The notes beneath the pieces were generated by a model. That model did not search any database. It was not told the DNA's origin and saw only the letters and a program-made list of their open reading frames with translations. From Diploptera punctata (Eukaryota > Arthropoda > Insecta > Blattodea > Blaberidae), in assembly GCA_030220185.1 (NCBI GenBank), contig JASPKZ010004571.1, positions 558,001 through 622,000 of the forward strand: a stretch of DNA of 64,000 bases, read 5' to 3'. The position numbers were made by a program, and so were the translations under genes. Shown piece by piece: positions 21,140 to 33,100 of the stretch. Numbering within the stretch: position 1 is the stretch's first letter; the number at the start of each line of letters is the position of its first letter.

Positions 21140-21365
21140 AACATTATGAGGTTCAATTCATAAGAATTAAATAAATCGTGATTATTTCTTACCTCATACT
21201 TCTATGTTCCTCTAAACACATCACTGCAGTATCGGCGACTCCTTGTCACCATCGTCAGCTGTTTTCACCTGACGATGGTGACAAGGAGTCGCCGATACTG
21301 CAGTGCTGTGTTTAAAGGAACATAGAAGTATGAGGTAAGATTTATCACGATTTATTTAATTCTTA
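21140..21365. mobile_element. Foldback, GATA hammerhead subfamily
   Basis: Near-perfect palindrome centred near 21265. Both arms hold the GATA-type core: minus CTGACGA at 21252-21258 and plus at 21269-21275. Here stem II is a clean GGTGAC/GTCGCC. Confidence 0.7.
21265..21310 (+). ncRNA. Hammerhead-like motif, GATA variant, best stem II
   Basis: CTGACGA, stem II GGTGAC-AAGGA-GTCGCC, GATA (21294-21297), CTGCAG, TG. The shared GATA in copies with otherwise intact stems suggests the whole subfamily inherited it. Confidence 0.5.
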
Positions 21366-21487
21366 AAAATAAGAATTATTTCAAGAATTTTAAAAAGCTA
21401 TATCTGTTTATAATTCTTGTTGTTTTTATTATTTCATTGTTGGTGTATTGTTTTGACCATCAAAAAGGCAGATGAAAGGACAATTAG

Positions 21488-21602
21488 GTGAAATTTTATT
21501 TTAGAAAGAAAAATTAATGCTTGGACCAGGATTCGAACCCCAGATCTCTGACTTTGAATCTTGGTTCGAGCATTAATTTTTCTTTCTAAAATGGAACTAT
21601 GT
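21488..21602. mobile_element. tRNA-like hairpin retroposon, short
   Basis: TTTTAGAAAGAAAAATTAAT and mirror enclose only the T-arm half of a tRNA (GGATTCGAACCCC). Similar stem to 4735-4912. Confidence 0.6.
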
Positions 21603-21789
21603 CCAATTCTGAAAAATGTTAGTTTAAAATATGACATCAAAAGGTGAAAATAAGTTTCATGAGAAGAATTGCCAGATATATCTCTCTTTAATCACACAAG
21701 AAATTAAGATACACTTAGAGAATTAAAAACAGATCTAATCAACCAGAACATAAATCAATACAGGCTAAAATTGGATTCCTTTCAAACTT

Positions 21790-22120
21790 TTTTTTTCTCT
21801 CCGTGGCACGACAATCCTAGAAGGTCCTTGGCCTACCTGCTGGCCTCACATCTACATGAGCTAATCAGAGGTAGATGACCATCTAGCCAGTTTAGGTGAT
21901 ATGTGGTCAGCATATTAGGTCCCCCAGCTGTTATAGCTGGTTTTCTCAACCTGTAGCCACTACTTATTGTAACTACCCAAATTCCTCATGATGCTGGGTG
22001 GCCAAAATTCCATGAGAAAATTTCTTCCCCCATGGGAACTAGGACCAGTGCAAGTCCCATAGCTCTGTGTCAAGGCTTCTTACCTTAACCCTTGGCTACG
22101 GTGCAGAACATGTCACTTCA
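21790..22120. repeat. Dispersed repeat, probably SINE or LINE 3' sequence
   Basis: Higher GC than its surroundings, with TCCTAGAAGGTCCTTGGCCT and TCCCCCATGGGAACTAGG blocks typical of insect interspersed repeats. No boundaries could be fixed. Confidence 0.35.
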
Positions 22121-22705
22121 TTTATATTCTTAAATAAATATAATTTGCGCCAATTGTGTTGTCGCACATTTAATATAGTTGTCATCTGTTAGTCGTTGAT
22201 GTCTCCTGAACCTCATGCTCTATCAAACCAAGAACTCTAATTAACTGACCTACTAAAAGTAGCCATGGCAACATCAACCTTGCCACCTGCAGCTATGTAA
22301 TGTACCATGATGTGTAAAAAAAGAAAATGCCTTGACAGGGCTTATTTCCTAGTCAGTGAATTTAAGACAAATCACAATTTTTTTTTATTTCAGAAGAAAG
22401 GTAATCTTATAGTCGGGTAAATATGGTAACTTAAAATTTTTGGAAAGTGTAAAAATAGTAACCTTCATAATCTACTCTGCATAGTTTGAAAGCATTTACA
22501 CTACTTATTTCCATCCTTAATACATTTAACAACTTTAAATAAGGTTGAGAGAGTACCAGATCAAGTAAGAACATGAATAAATTAAGTAAAATGTAATATC
22601 TAGGAACAAACTCAGGACTTCCAGTACATAGTCTGTCTTACTGCCTGAACTACCCGGCACACTACATAATTTTTCAACTTCGATCAACCAAATAAATAAA
22701 ATTAG

Positions 22706-22868
22706 TCCACCGCTGTGGTCTCGGGGTAGCATGCTGCCTTGTCACGCAGCGGGCCCGGGTTCGATCCCCAGTCGGGACAGTTTTTCTGGGTGAGGTTTTT
22801 ATCGGGGTTTTTCCTCACCTGTAAGACAAATGTCAGGAAAACTTTAAGGCCCAAATGGTACCCAAAAT
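22706..22868 (+). mobile_element. tRNA-derived SINE, 3'-truncated
   Basis: Head and body nearly identical to 20674-20850, stopping at ACCCAAAATCATATG and joined directly to a hammerhead foldback fragment. Confidence 0.8.
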
Positions 22869-23015
22869 CATATGATGCCAGTGGACTTGAGAACAAATAG
22901 AAGCCATGACTGAAGAGGGACAAGATATTGTCTGAAACCGCCGGTCGTTAAAAATATGTTCTCCACTCACTATTAATGATATAACCTCATAATGTTTACT
23001 TCCTAATATTAATTT
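22869..23015 (+). repeat. PLE foldback fragment with partial hammerhead
   Basis: CTGAAGA (22910-22916), stem II GGACAA/TTGTCT, GAAA (22934-22937), then CCGCCGG. The cleavage site and 3' stem I are deleted compared with 26950-26993. Ends with ACCTCATAATGTTTACTTCC. Confidence 0.55.
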
Positions 23016-23509
23016 AAATATAAATAGATGATGGTTGAAACCAAACATTAATTCATGCCAAAGGGAACTTTAAAACGACATACAAACAAACAAGTATGTC
23101 AGTGGATAAAAAAAGTCGTGGTCTGGAGTGAGGGAAGACCTCATTGTTAAATCTTTCAAGAAGTGCGGTGTAAGTAACACTTACGATGGCAGTGAAGACC
23201 ATCTTATATATGAAGAGGAGGAAGAAGAAGAAGAAAATTCAAATGATGATTTTCAGGGATTTTAACGATCAGAACAGATTTATAAACTAAGATTTTTTTT
23301 AGTCTGGCTTTGCAAACTAATAATAAAAATAGTAAAAGTGTTTTTTTTCTTGTTCTTGTAAGCCCATGTTTCTATTAACAGAGATTTAGGCGCTCTCCCC
23401 CTACAGGGAAGAATTTGAACCATACTAATTTAGTTACACTTGTTTTCGTATAGATATAATTTGAGTGGTCCATGGTCAGCATTCTGCCTCATACTGACAT
23501 CTAGGAAAC

Positions 23510-23720
23510 CAAGGTAGTACTAGGACAGGAAAATTCGGTAAATTTTGCTTAGAGACCTTTTCATTCAGGCTTAAGGATCTTTTATGAGCCTGAAAATCTT
23601 CAGACTCGGGACCCACGGCTTAAAGTCCCTCCCAGAGGACTTGTTCCTTGGATTTTTCCATCCTGAAAAATCCATCGACCCCGGCCAGGTTTGAACCCTC
23701 AAACTTTTTTTTAATTGGTT
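23510..23720 (-). repeat. tRNA-derived SINE-like fragment
   Basis: Minus strand has a B-box GGTTTGAACCC-like block and the GGATTTTTCAGGATGGAAAAA stretch, shared with 37925-38035. Confidence 0.4.
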
Positions 23721-23896
23721 AAAAATTAAGGTGCATCTTATAGTCCATAGCATCTTATAGTCTGTAGAATATGGTACTATAGGATATTCTTTTCTTAACA
23801 TTTATAATTTGTAGAACAATATGACATGTCTTTCATGCTCTTTCTCATTTTTCTTTTTGTTCAAATTCTGAAAGAAAGGGAAATTGGTTAAATTGA

Positions 23897-24150
23897 TTAA
23901 TTCTCAGAAATAGTGTCCTGGTTAATATGCAGTGCATAGAGAGTATTCGATGTGAGAATATAGAGCATCTGGTTTGATGCATGAACTCCCAACACTTCTG
24001 CCATGATGTCTAAATTCACTAACTGTTGTTTTGCTATATTTGCTACTTGCCGCCCAGTTCGTCGGTTCCTTAACTCACTCAGTATAGCAACTGGTTGCCG
24101 GTAAATGTAAATATGTCTGGTTGCTTCACACACAGCTACAAATGACATAT
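23897..24150 (-). CDS. NUDCD1: NUDCD1 exon 10 (C-terminus and stop)
   Basis: Starts after TTCGTTACAG; reads DMSFVAVCEATRHIYIYRQP, a GRQVANIAKQQLVNL stretch, and ends SEN at stop 23897-23899. Matches the C-terminus of vertebrate NUDCD1. Confidence 0.92.
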
Positions 24151-27100
24151 CTGTAACGAATAAGACACATATTGAAGTTAATATAAACTCTCATTCTAAA
24201 CTCAGAAATGAGATTTCTGAGAAGTGTAGCTGGCTGCAAACTTCTAGATAAAAGAAGTATTGAAGATATTAGAAATGAGCTAAATATTTTTAAACTTTAA
24301 GATAAAATAAAAGAATCTAGAAAAAAACTGGAAAAAACATGTTCAAAGAATGAAAGATGAATGCATACAAAAATTATACTTAATTACAAACCAAAAGGAG
24401 AGAGAAATGTTGGTAGACCAAAAAAGAGATTGATTCAACTTTTTGAATGAGAATCTATGAGACCGGAACAAGCCACATGGGCTTAATCCATGATTGTTGA
24501 TGATGATAAAACTCTCTTAATTTCTTTAAGATTCAATTTAATAATGACTACATACCTGGAGCACATGTACAGAATTTCTTTTGTTGCTTTGATGCTTGTA
24601 CATAGCCAAATGCTAGGAATGTACCAATATGGGTTTTTGGCCAGTCTTTATCATCCTGAGGATTATCCATTTGCCAAAGGCATCCATCTACATCATGTCG
24701 CAGACAGATAGCAGGAACTGCTTCAGCCTTTAGAGATACATTGAACAGCCATTGATGACCTGACAAGTTGATCTATAGAAAAATATTTTTATTATTATTA
24801 TTGTTGTTAACCAAATCAAATGAGAATGAAAACATCAAAAGGTAACTTTATGTAATAAATAAAACTATCAAAGAATGTAACTTGTTTTAAAAGGTCCAGC
24901 TGCTCTTGGTTACCTGGCCTAGGTTTAATACCCAACAGGCATGAAAATTTTAATATTTAATTTTAGGAAGTTATATTTTGAGGTTATTTTAATTATATTA
25001 TTTTTAGCCTGGACATCTTACCTCAATATTAATGTTGATTTGTTCTTGAACATGTTTCAAAACAATTCTGTTTTATCGTCAGCTTTTTCTGATCTGTTCA
25101 TAATATTAAAAAGGAGGAGCTTTCTTTATTTTGGTATTCAAAATTTGATAATTATCGAGATGAAACATGACTGTAATTAGTTGTAAAACAAAATTCATTC
25201 AAACATGATTAGTCAGTGACTCCCATTTGGGGCATGAGTTAAATAGTCAGTACCAATACATTGTCAGGTTTTTTTTTTTTGTTGTACATACCCGATGAGA
25301 AACAGCATGGGTATTTGCTTCAAGCCTCACAAGTATTGTGGTTTCTACCGGCATAGCATCACAGTCTTCCAGTTGTTCTGAATTGAATGCAGGGGGGCAG
25401 TTTGCATCCGTCACCTTTAAAAAGCAATTACATAAATATAGCAAATTTCTTACTATAACTGAGTATTTATAATTCTTACTCACAGAGTACAATCTCCACA
25501 GGATATTTTGAGCTCTTCCCTCCCTATGAATATAAATAGTAATTAAAAATCATAACCTCCCATTATCATACACTCATCTAAAAATTAAGATTCAGCTGCT
25601 ATCATTGACATTTTGTATTGAAATATTATTAACATGTAAATATATAAATATCATTATATTATTTTTAGTCTCATCATCTTACCTCAATATTAATGTTGAT
25701 TTGTTCTTGAACATGTTTCAGAACAATTCTGTTTTATCGTCAGCTTGTCCAGACTGGTTTGATTTATGTTGCATTATGTTACACAACCTGGATGTCGATA
25801 TCGACATAGTAATTCTACCAATGAACATAGCAGTAGTTTCTTTTAAATGCTATATTCTTCTTCTTCTTCTTCCTTCCAAGTATTAGGCCGAGGCCTGTTA
25901 CGATCCTATAGAAAATTTTCCATTATGGGAAATTCTCGTATATAAGACTTGAAAGCATAATAATAGTCCCTTCGATTGGTTGCTGGCCAAAGGAAGGCAA
26001 GACCAGTGATGGGGCTGCCATCTTATAGCCTCTGGTCAGGCTTTTCTGGAGAAGAAAAGAAAATAAAGGAAAGAAGAAATGGAAAAAAGGAAGGACTCCC
26101 TAGCCCTCGGATGCCCTAATAGCGTCGGGGTCGAAAAATCAAGAGTTAACCAAGAGAGGTTAGATAGTAAAGTTAAAAGAGTGCAAAACACAAGTAAGTG
26201 GAAGAAATGTTTTGCACAGCTTGGGCACCTTGTGGTCGCCATCCACATATCCCCTAGATGAGGACCCCTGAGGGGGCTCCTTTTTATAATTTACTCTATC
26301 AAACAACATACCTCTTTATCTGAGCAAAGATGTGCAAGTTTCTGATGAATCTCTTCAACAAGTGCTGGATCTTGGATTTGTTCTCCTCGTAAATCACCTT
26401 TCACAAATTCTTGCCATATAAAGCCCTGTTCTGCTTTCATTAATGTAATTTCCAATCTACAAATAAAAACAATTTCATATTTTAATATCAAGATATTATC
26501 ATAACTAACTAACTCACTGGCACTATCGAACCCATAGGTTCTTGGCCGCACACACAAAAGCTCTCCATACATTCGTATCCTGAGCTAATGTTTTCCAATC
26601 ATCCCCTGTATAATCTACTTCCCTCAAATCACAGTTAATGTTATTCTCCCACCTCATTCTTGGTCTACCAATTGGTTGTTTTCCTTCTGGTTTTCCTACA
26701 AGAAGCTTCCATGCACGTCTTTCATTCCCCATTCGTGCCATAGGTCCTGACGAGACTTAACTGTTCTTATTATATCTGGCTTCCTATCAAGACCATGTAG
26801 CTCACTGTTATGAAGTCTTCTCCATTCACCTGTCTGTTCATCTCTCTTTGGTCCAAAAATTTTCCTAAGTACTTTATTCTCAAATACTTGTAATCTCCTT
26901 TCCTCCCTTAAAGTAAGAGTCCATGTTTCGCATTTGCCAGTGGAAGCCTTGACTGAAGAGGGACAAGATATTATCTGAAACCGCCGCGGTATCAAAGAAA
27001 TTTGAAATTATATGAGGTGAGTCGTTAAAAATATGTTCTCCACTCACTATTAATGATATAACCTCATAATGTTTACTTCCCAATATTAATTTAAATATGC

Positions 27101-30100
27101 AATAAAAAATCAAGATGAAAGATAGCATATAGGTACAGAATCCAAAATATGAAAAGAACAGTAGTCAGGCATTTTTAAACACGCTCATACGCATCTCAAT
27201 TTCTTTTAATTTCAGAGAATATAGAATATAAGCAAATATGTACATTGTCACTTACTTGCCTTTATTAATGGACCAAGTAGAAAGCTCGGATTCTAAGTTA
27301 TGAAATGTCAATCCTTCAAGCAAGATTTCATTGTTACATTGGATTCTCAATGAATTTGTATTTATTGTTATATTTAAATCAGATTTTGTTATTTTCTCAG
27401 CTAGTTGAAACCATATAGTTATGTCATCAGCTGTCTGCAACCACGTATATTCTGGCTGCCTCTCTGAAAAATAATAAATTCACACCTAATACATGCAAAT
27501 GAAAGATCTGCTGCATGAAAATTGAATTTTATATTTAACTTGTACAACAAATCATGGTATAAGTACATGTAAAATCAACATACTAGGGGCCAGCTATTTA
27601 AATATTTTAAATTCCCATTATTGGAACTATTACTTTTCATTAATTAAATAAAAATAAAACTTAGTTTTATTTGATTTTCATTATATTTGAAAAGAAAAAT
27701 ATACGCCTAGACTGGGGTTTGAACCCAGGACCTTTGACTTTCTATGTCAATGCTCTTCCATCTGAGCCACCTAGGCCTCCAATCTAAACGCGTATTTTTC
27801 TCTTACACATAGTTAATTCCCTAACCCCAAATGCTACAAGCCGTTGCTACGATTTTTGCTTCTTTATTAAGAAGACTTTTTATTGGGAATTTAAACATTA
27901 CTTATAAAGCCAGTAGTGCTTCTTTAGGTGGCTCAGATGGAAGAGCATTGACATAGAAAGTCAAAGGTCCTGGGTTTAAACCCCAGTCTAGGCATATATT
28001 TTTCTTTTCAAATATAATTTGTCCATCATTAAGGTGTTTAAAAACAAATAATATTAACATTGATTTTCATATTTATTAAGATATAATTCAGTGACAGCTG
28101 TTTCGGTACACTGTACCTTCTTCTGACATGTTAACAAATTATGAATTGTGTTATTATAGTACTATCCATGCATAGTACTTCTGCCCGAAGGCAGGTCCTT
28201 CATTTCAATCATAGCATTTTCATGCTATGCTTGCAGATTTACTAGGGAATTGTGTAGGTGTGGTAGCTTCCCATTGCTTTCCGCACCGGTGAAGAATGAT
28301 GATGATAATGATATGGTAAGGATGATAATGATAAGGATGATGGCCATATGATTTCGGGGACCATTTGGGCCTTAAAGTTTTCCTGACATTTGTCTTACAG
28401 GTGAGGAAAAACCCGGATAAAAACCTCACCCAGAAAAACTGCCCCGACCGGGGATCGAACCCGGGCCTGCTGCGTGACAAGGCAGCACACTACCTCGAGA
28501 CTACAGCGGTGGACTATAGTACTATAATAACACAATTCATAATTTGTTAACATGTCTGAAGAAGGTACAGTATTATAATACTATAATAACACAATTCATA
28601 ATTTGTTAAAATGTCTGAAGAAGTTACAGTGTACCGAAACAGCTGTCACTGAAATATATCTTAATAAATATGAAAATCAAATAAAACTAAGTTTTATATT
28701 TGAAGAGAAAAATTTTCGCCCAGACCGAGACTCAAACCCGGGACTAAGTTTTTTTATTTAATTAATAAATATGGATTTTCATCAAGTAAACACCAACTCA
28801 ATTGATTATTACTTTTTAAATTATGTTCGAACAGTTCACTTAAATTTAATATAAAAATCTGTTAATTTGTATAAAGTGAAAATTTGAGGATGTGCTTACC
28901 AAGAGTGTATAGTTCAGTTCTGGCTTCTGTAACCACGTTCAAGGGGTCTATGTTGTATGGTGCGATAAGAGGGGACAGTGAGTTGCAGGTACTGCCAGCA
29001 ACTACACTCAGTTTTGAAAACATAATAGTTAATATACGTTGAATTGTTTTATCTACTAGTTCTGTGTTAGTGAAAATTTGTTTTCTCATATGTTTGGAGT
29101 GTTCATTATAGAATAGTGTTGTTTATATAACAATTTATTTTATTATTATCGTCAATAAGAAAATGTTTTTTGCATGGCTACTACTTCCCTCCCCCACTTG
29201 GCAATGTTACCTCCTGCCACGTGCCTTAGGATTCACCAAGACAGCTACAGTTACCAGAACTGGACTGTAGCATCTTGTAATACCTCTGGAAATATTCCTC
29301 AATTGTTTGTATAATGGCATTTATCAGTACATAGAAATAAAGCAAGGATTAAAGACGTATACTGTTTAGTTGTTTCTGTGACACTCAACCCGTCATAACT
29401 TCGTAACTCCCGACCGCAAGATCTCGAGTTTCTTTCACTCTTTGTATGTGAACGTAATACAGCATTGAGACATAGTCACCAAAGAAGTGAAGAAACGTCG
29501 AGTCTGCGTGGGAGTTAAGAAGTGGGAGAGGTGAGTCAAGAAAGCAACTAAAACAATCTTAAAATAAACCTCATAGTGTTGATTTTCCTACCTACATAAC
29601 TTATTAAAAGATGTATATTTGTATCATCTGTCCGTCAGTGATAATTATGCAACATTTATTTATTCTACCTTTTAATTTTCTTCTGGCTCCTTCTCTTCTA
29701 CCACTACAGGGGATTTATGCAGAGAGAATCTGATACGTTAAGCAAACAGGCTTTCCACTTTAATACATAAAAACTTGTACATCCCGGTTTCTAGAAGCTA
29801 TGTAATCACATGCGCTCCTTGTCGCTGATAATTGACGTACACACTGCAATTGACCAATCATTATTTTCCCCTGAAAATTGCAATTATGGTGAAGTCTGTG
29901 ATTCACTCCCAAAACTAAAAATGCACATAAGAATATACATGGAAGCCCAATTTTGGAAATATACATGCTGAATCCGCAAACTCTAATTGACAAATCGCAA
30001 GTTTTTTTGAGACGTGGAAACATCTTACCTCAAATTAATGTTGAGTTATTCTCGAACATGTTTCCATATAATCTTCTATATCGAAACATATTCGATACAA

Positions 30101-33100
30101 ATAAAATCAACTTAAATTTGAGGTAGAGATGAATATTTTACTTTTAAGTGACGTGATATTTGAAGGTTATTTTAATTATATTCTGTTTATTTCTCATCAA
30201 TCTTCCGTCAAAATATTAATGTTGTAGTACTGCATAATGAAACTAAAAATAATATAATTGAGTGTAAGATGTTTCCAGTCTCCAAAAAACTTGAATTCAC
30301 AAGACGACCATCAAAATATTACTCTCGCTAAGCATAAACCATTAGATACATCTACTGACAAACTTTCACAAGTTGCTCAAGGATGTTTTATGAGTGTTTT
30401 TATACAAGGAACCTATGGTCTTCGGCTCATTACCAAATAATTTAATAGTTTTGGTTTTTAATTCACCCACCTTCGTATCCGTTTACTTACAATTATGTAG
30501 TTTCAAAATGATGGGCCGCCATCAAATTTTGCAGCAAATTCTTAAGGAATATATTGATTAACAGTTCAGGCAAAGATGGATTGGTTGTGGTTTTCCTGTT
30601 CCATAGCCATCTCAGTCACCAAATCTGACTCCATGGAATTTTTCTTCTGGGGTCACATGAAGAACCTTGCATACATGATTCCTGTTGAAATGTGTATGCA
30701 TCTAATTGCTAGGATTGACGATGTACGTCAATCTCCTGGAATGCTAGAGCATGTGTAACACTTCATGAGGCATCACCGTGAAGTTTGTCAAGATCATGAT
30801 AGTGTACATTTTAACAATTACTTTAAACAGTGTAACAGTGTAATTTGAAAAAAAAATCATATTCCAAGTAAACAGTTGCGAAGTTTGTGAGTTATACAAA
30901 CCCAAAAAAAATTTAATTAGTCAGTAAGAGCCACTGGAAACCATGGGTTCCTTATATCAAAACACTCAGGAAACATCCCTGAACAGGTTGTGAAAGTTTC
31001 TCGGTAGAGTTTAGATTCAGCCTGTATAATAATCTTTAAAAATGCACATGTAAAGGGCAGTTAGAAATATATGGCTCCTGTTTTTCTTTTGATTTATCAG
31101 AAAACTAAATTAAATTTGTTTAGCATAATAACCAATTAATTCGTCACTTTTCAATATAATCCCCCATCTTTTTCTGCAGTTTGTCCACCTTGAAACAAGA
31201 GAATGGAAGCCATGACTGAAGAAGGACATGATATTGTCTGAAACCGTCGGTATCAAAGAAGTTTGAAAATGTATGAGGTGAGTCGATTAAAATATGTTCT
31301 CCACTCACTATTAATGAAAAGATTCCTTGATTTTACTGAGTTGTTTACTGAAAAAATAAATGAATAACCCGTAATGTTGATTATGATATATAGTTTGATG
31401 TGTTTCATTATTTCTCCACTTGGGTGTACTCTTACAATATTACAATCTTATTTGGCAATAAATAATATGATCAAGCAGCAGTGAATGAACATAACCTCAC
31501 ATTTCTGATTTGTTTTCAAACATCGCCATTTACATTAAATATATAAATATTTTAAAATAACTATAGTTAAACAATGATTTGTGAGTAAACAGCTTAATTT
31601 TATTCGTTAAATAGTCCTAACAAATGCCACTCTTGATTTCCAAATTCTCTAGATAAATTCACTCCTCACTTCATGAGTCGTGAATTTATCGATAATTTGG
31701 AAATCACTCGTGGCATTACTTACGAGAAGATATTTGGTATTTCCAAGCATATTTATCATAAGTAATGTCATGGATGGTTTCCAATTTATCTTGAGGATTT
31801 GGAAAACACGAGTTACATTTCTAAGGACTCTTTCACACATAAAATGAAGTGACTTACCGAGAAATTATTAATAAAATACAAAAATAAAATATTTATATTC
31901 ACTTGCAAAGTAAAAAGCAAATCAGAACTTTTGGTTTGGGTGTGCTTCATTTATTTGATCAGTGCAACTTGATCCTGTAATATTGTGCTCAATTACCTTC
32001 ATTATTCAACGTTTTTTTATTATTCATTTCATACATCTCAATGATGTATAAATCATATTTGAAGAGAAAAATTATATGCTCAGACTAGGACTTGAACCTA
32101 GGACCTTTGGCTTTCTAGGCCTAGCTACCTGAGCAAATTCCAATTAAATGTAAATTTTTCTCTTATATACGCTGTTAATTCCCGCACACCAAATGCTATG
32201 AAACTTTTGCTTCTATCTTGAAATGGCGGCTTCTTTATTAAGAATACATTTATTTGGGAATTTTATATTACATTATAAAGCCAGTACAGTTTCTTTCAAT
32301 TTTTTTTATTATTTATTTCATACATCTCAATGATCGATAAATCATATTTGAAGAGAAAAATTATATGCTAAGACTGGGGCTTGAACCCAGGACCTTTGGC
32401 TTTCTAGGTCAATACTCTACCAACTCAGCTACCCTGAGCCCCAGTCTGAGCATATAATTTTTCTCTTCAAATATGATTTAACCTTCATTACTATTTGCTG
32501 CCAAATGGCATAGGAAATTTTAAATATATTATAACCAACATTATAGTTTATGACTTTCTCAATTGGAACAAAATTGAAAAATGTTAACTTATTTAAACAC
32601 ATATTTATTGAAAACATCTATGTTTATAATATTTAATTTTAGGAAGTCATATTTTGAGGTTATTTTAATTATATTATTTTTGGTCTGGACATCTTACCTC
32701 AATATTAATGTTGAAAACCAGTCTCAGAAAGCTGACGATAAAACAGAATTGTTTTGAAACATGTCCAAGAACAAATCAACATTAATATTGAGGTAAGATG
32801 TCCAGACCAAAAATAATATAATCTATATTTAATTAATGTTGGGAAGTAAACATTATGAGGTATAATCATTAAAATTCATCGGAGAACATATTGTTTAAAC
32901 AACTCACCTCATAGGATTCATGCTTCCATGAAATCGCGATTTCAAACATAGTCATGTTCATCGTCAGCCATAACTCCGACTGACGAAATTCTTTGGCCGT
33001 CAACTATTCTATTCTGAAGATGGCGACAATAGAATAGTTGACAGCCAAAGAATTTCGTCAGTCGGAGTTATGGCTGACGATGAACATGACTATGTTTGAA

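Larger units (their letters stand above)
28064..28700. mobile_element. Hammerhead foldback interrupted by a SINE
   Basis: Left arm 28080-28165 and right arm 28517-28690 are mirrors (TTCAGTGACAGCTGTTTCGG). Part of the right arm is duplicated in tandem (28520-28600). The SINE lies between TATAGTACTA repeats. Confidence 0.68.
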
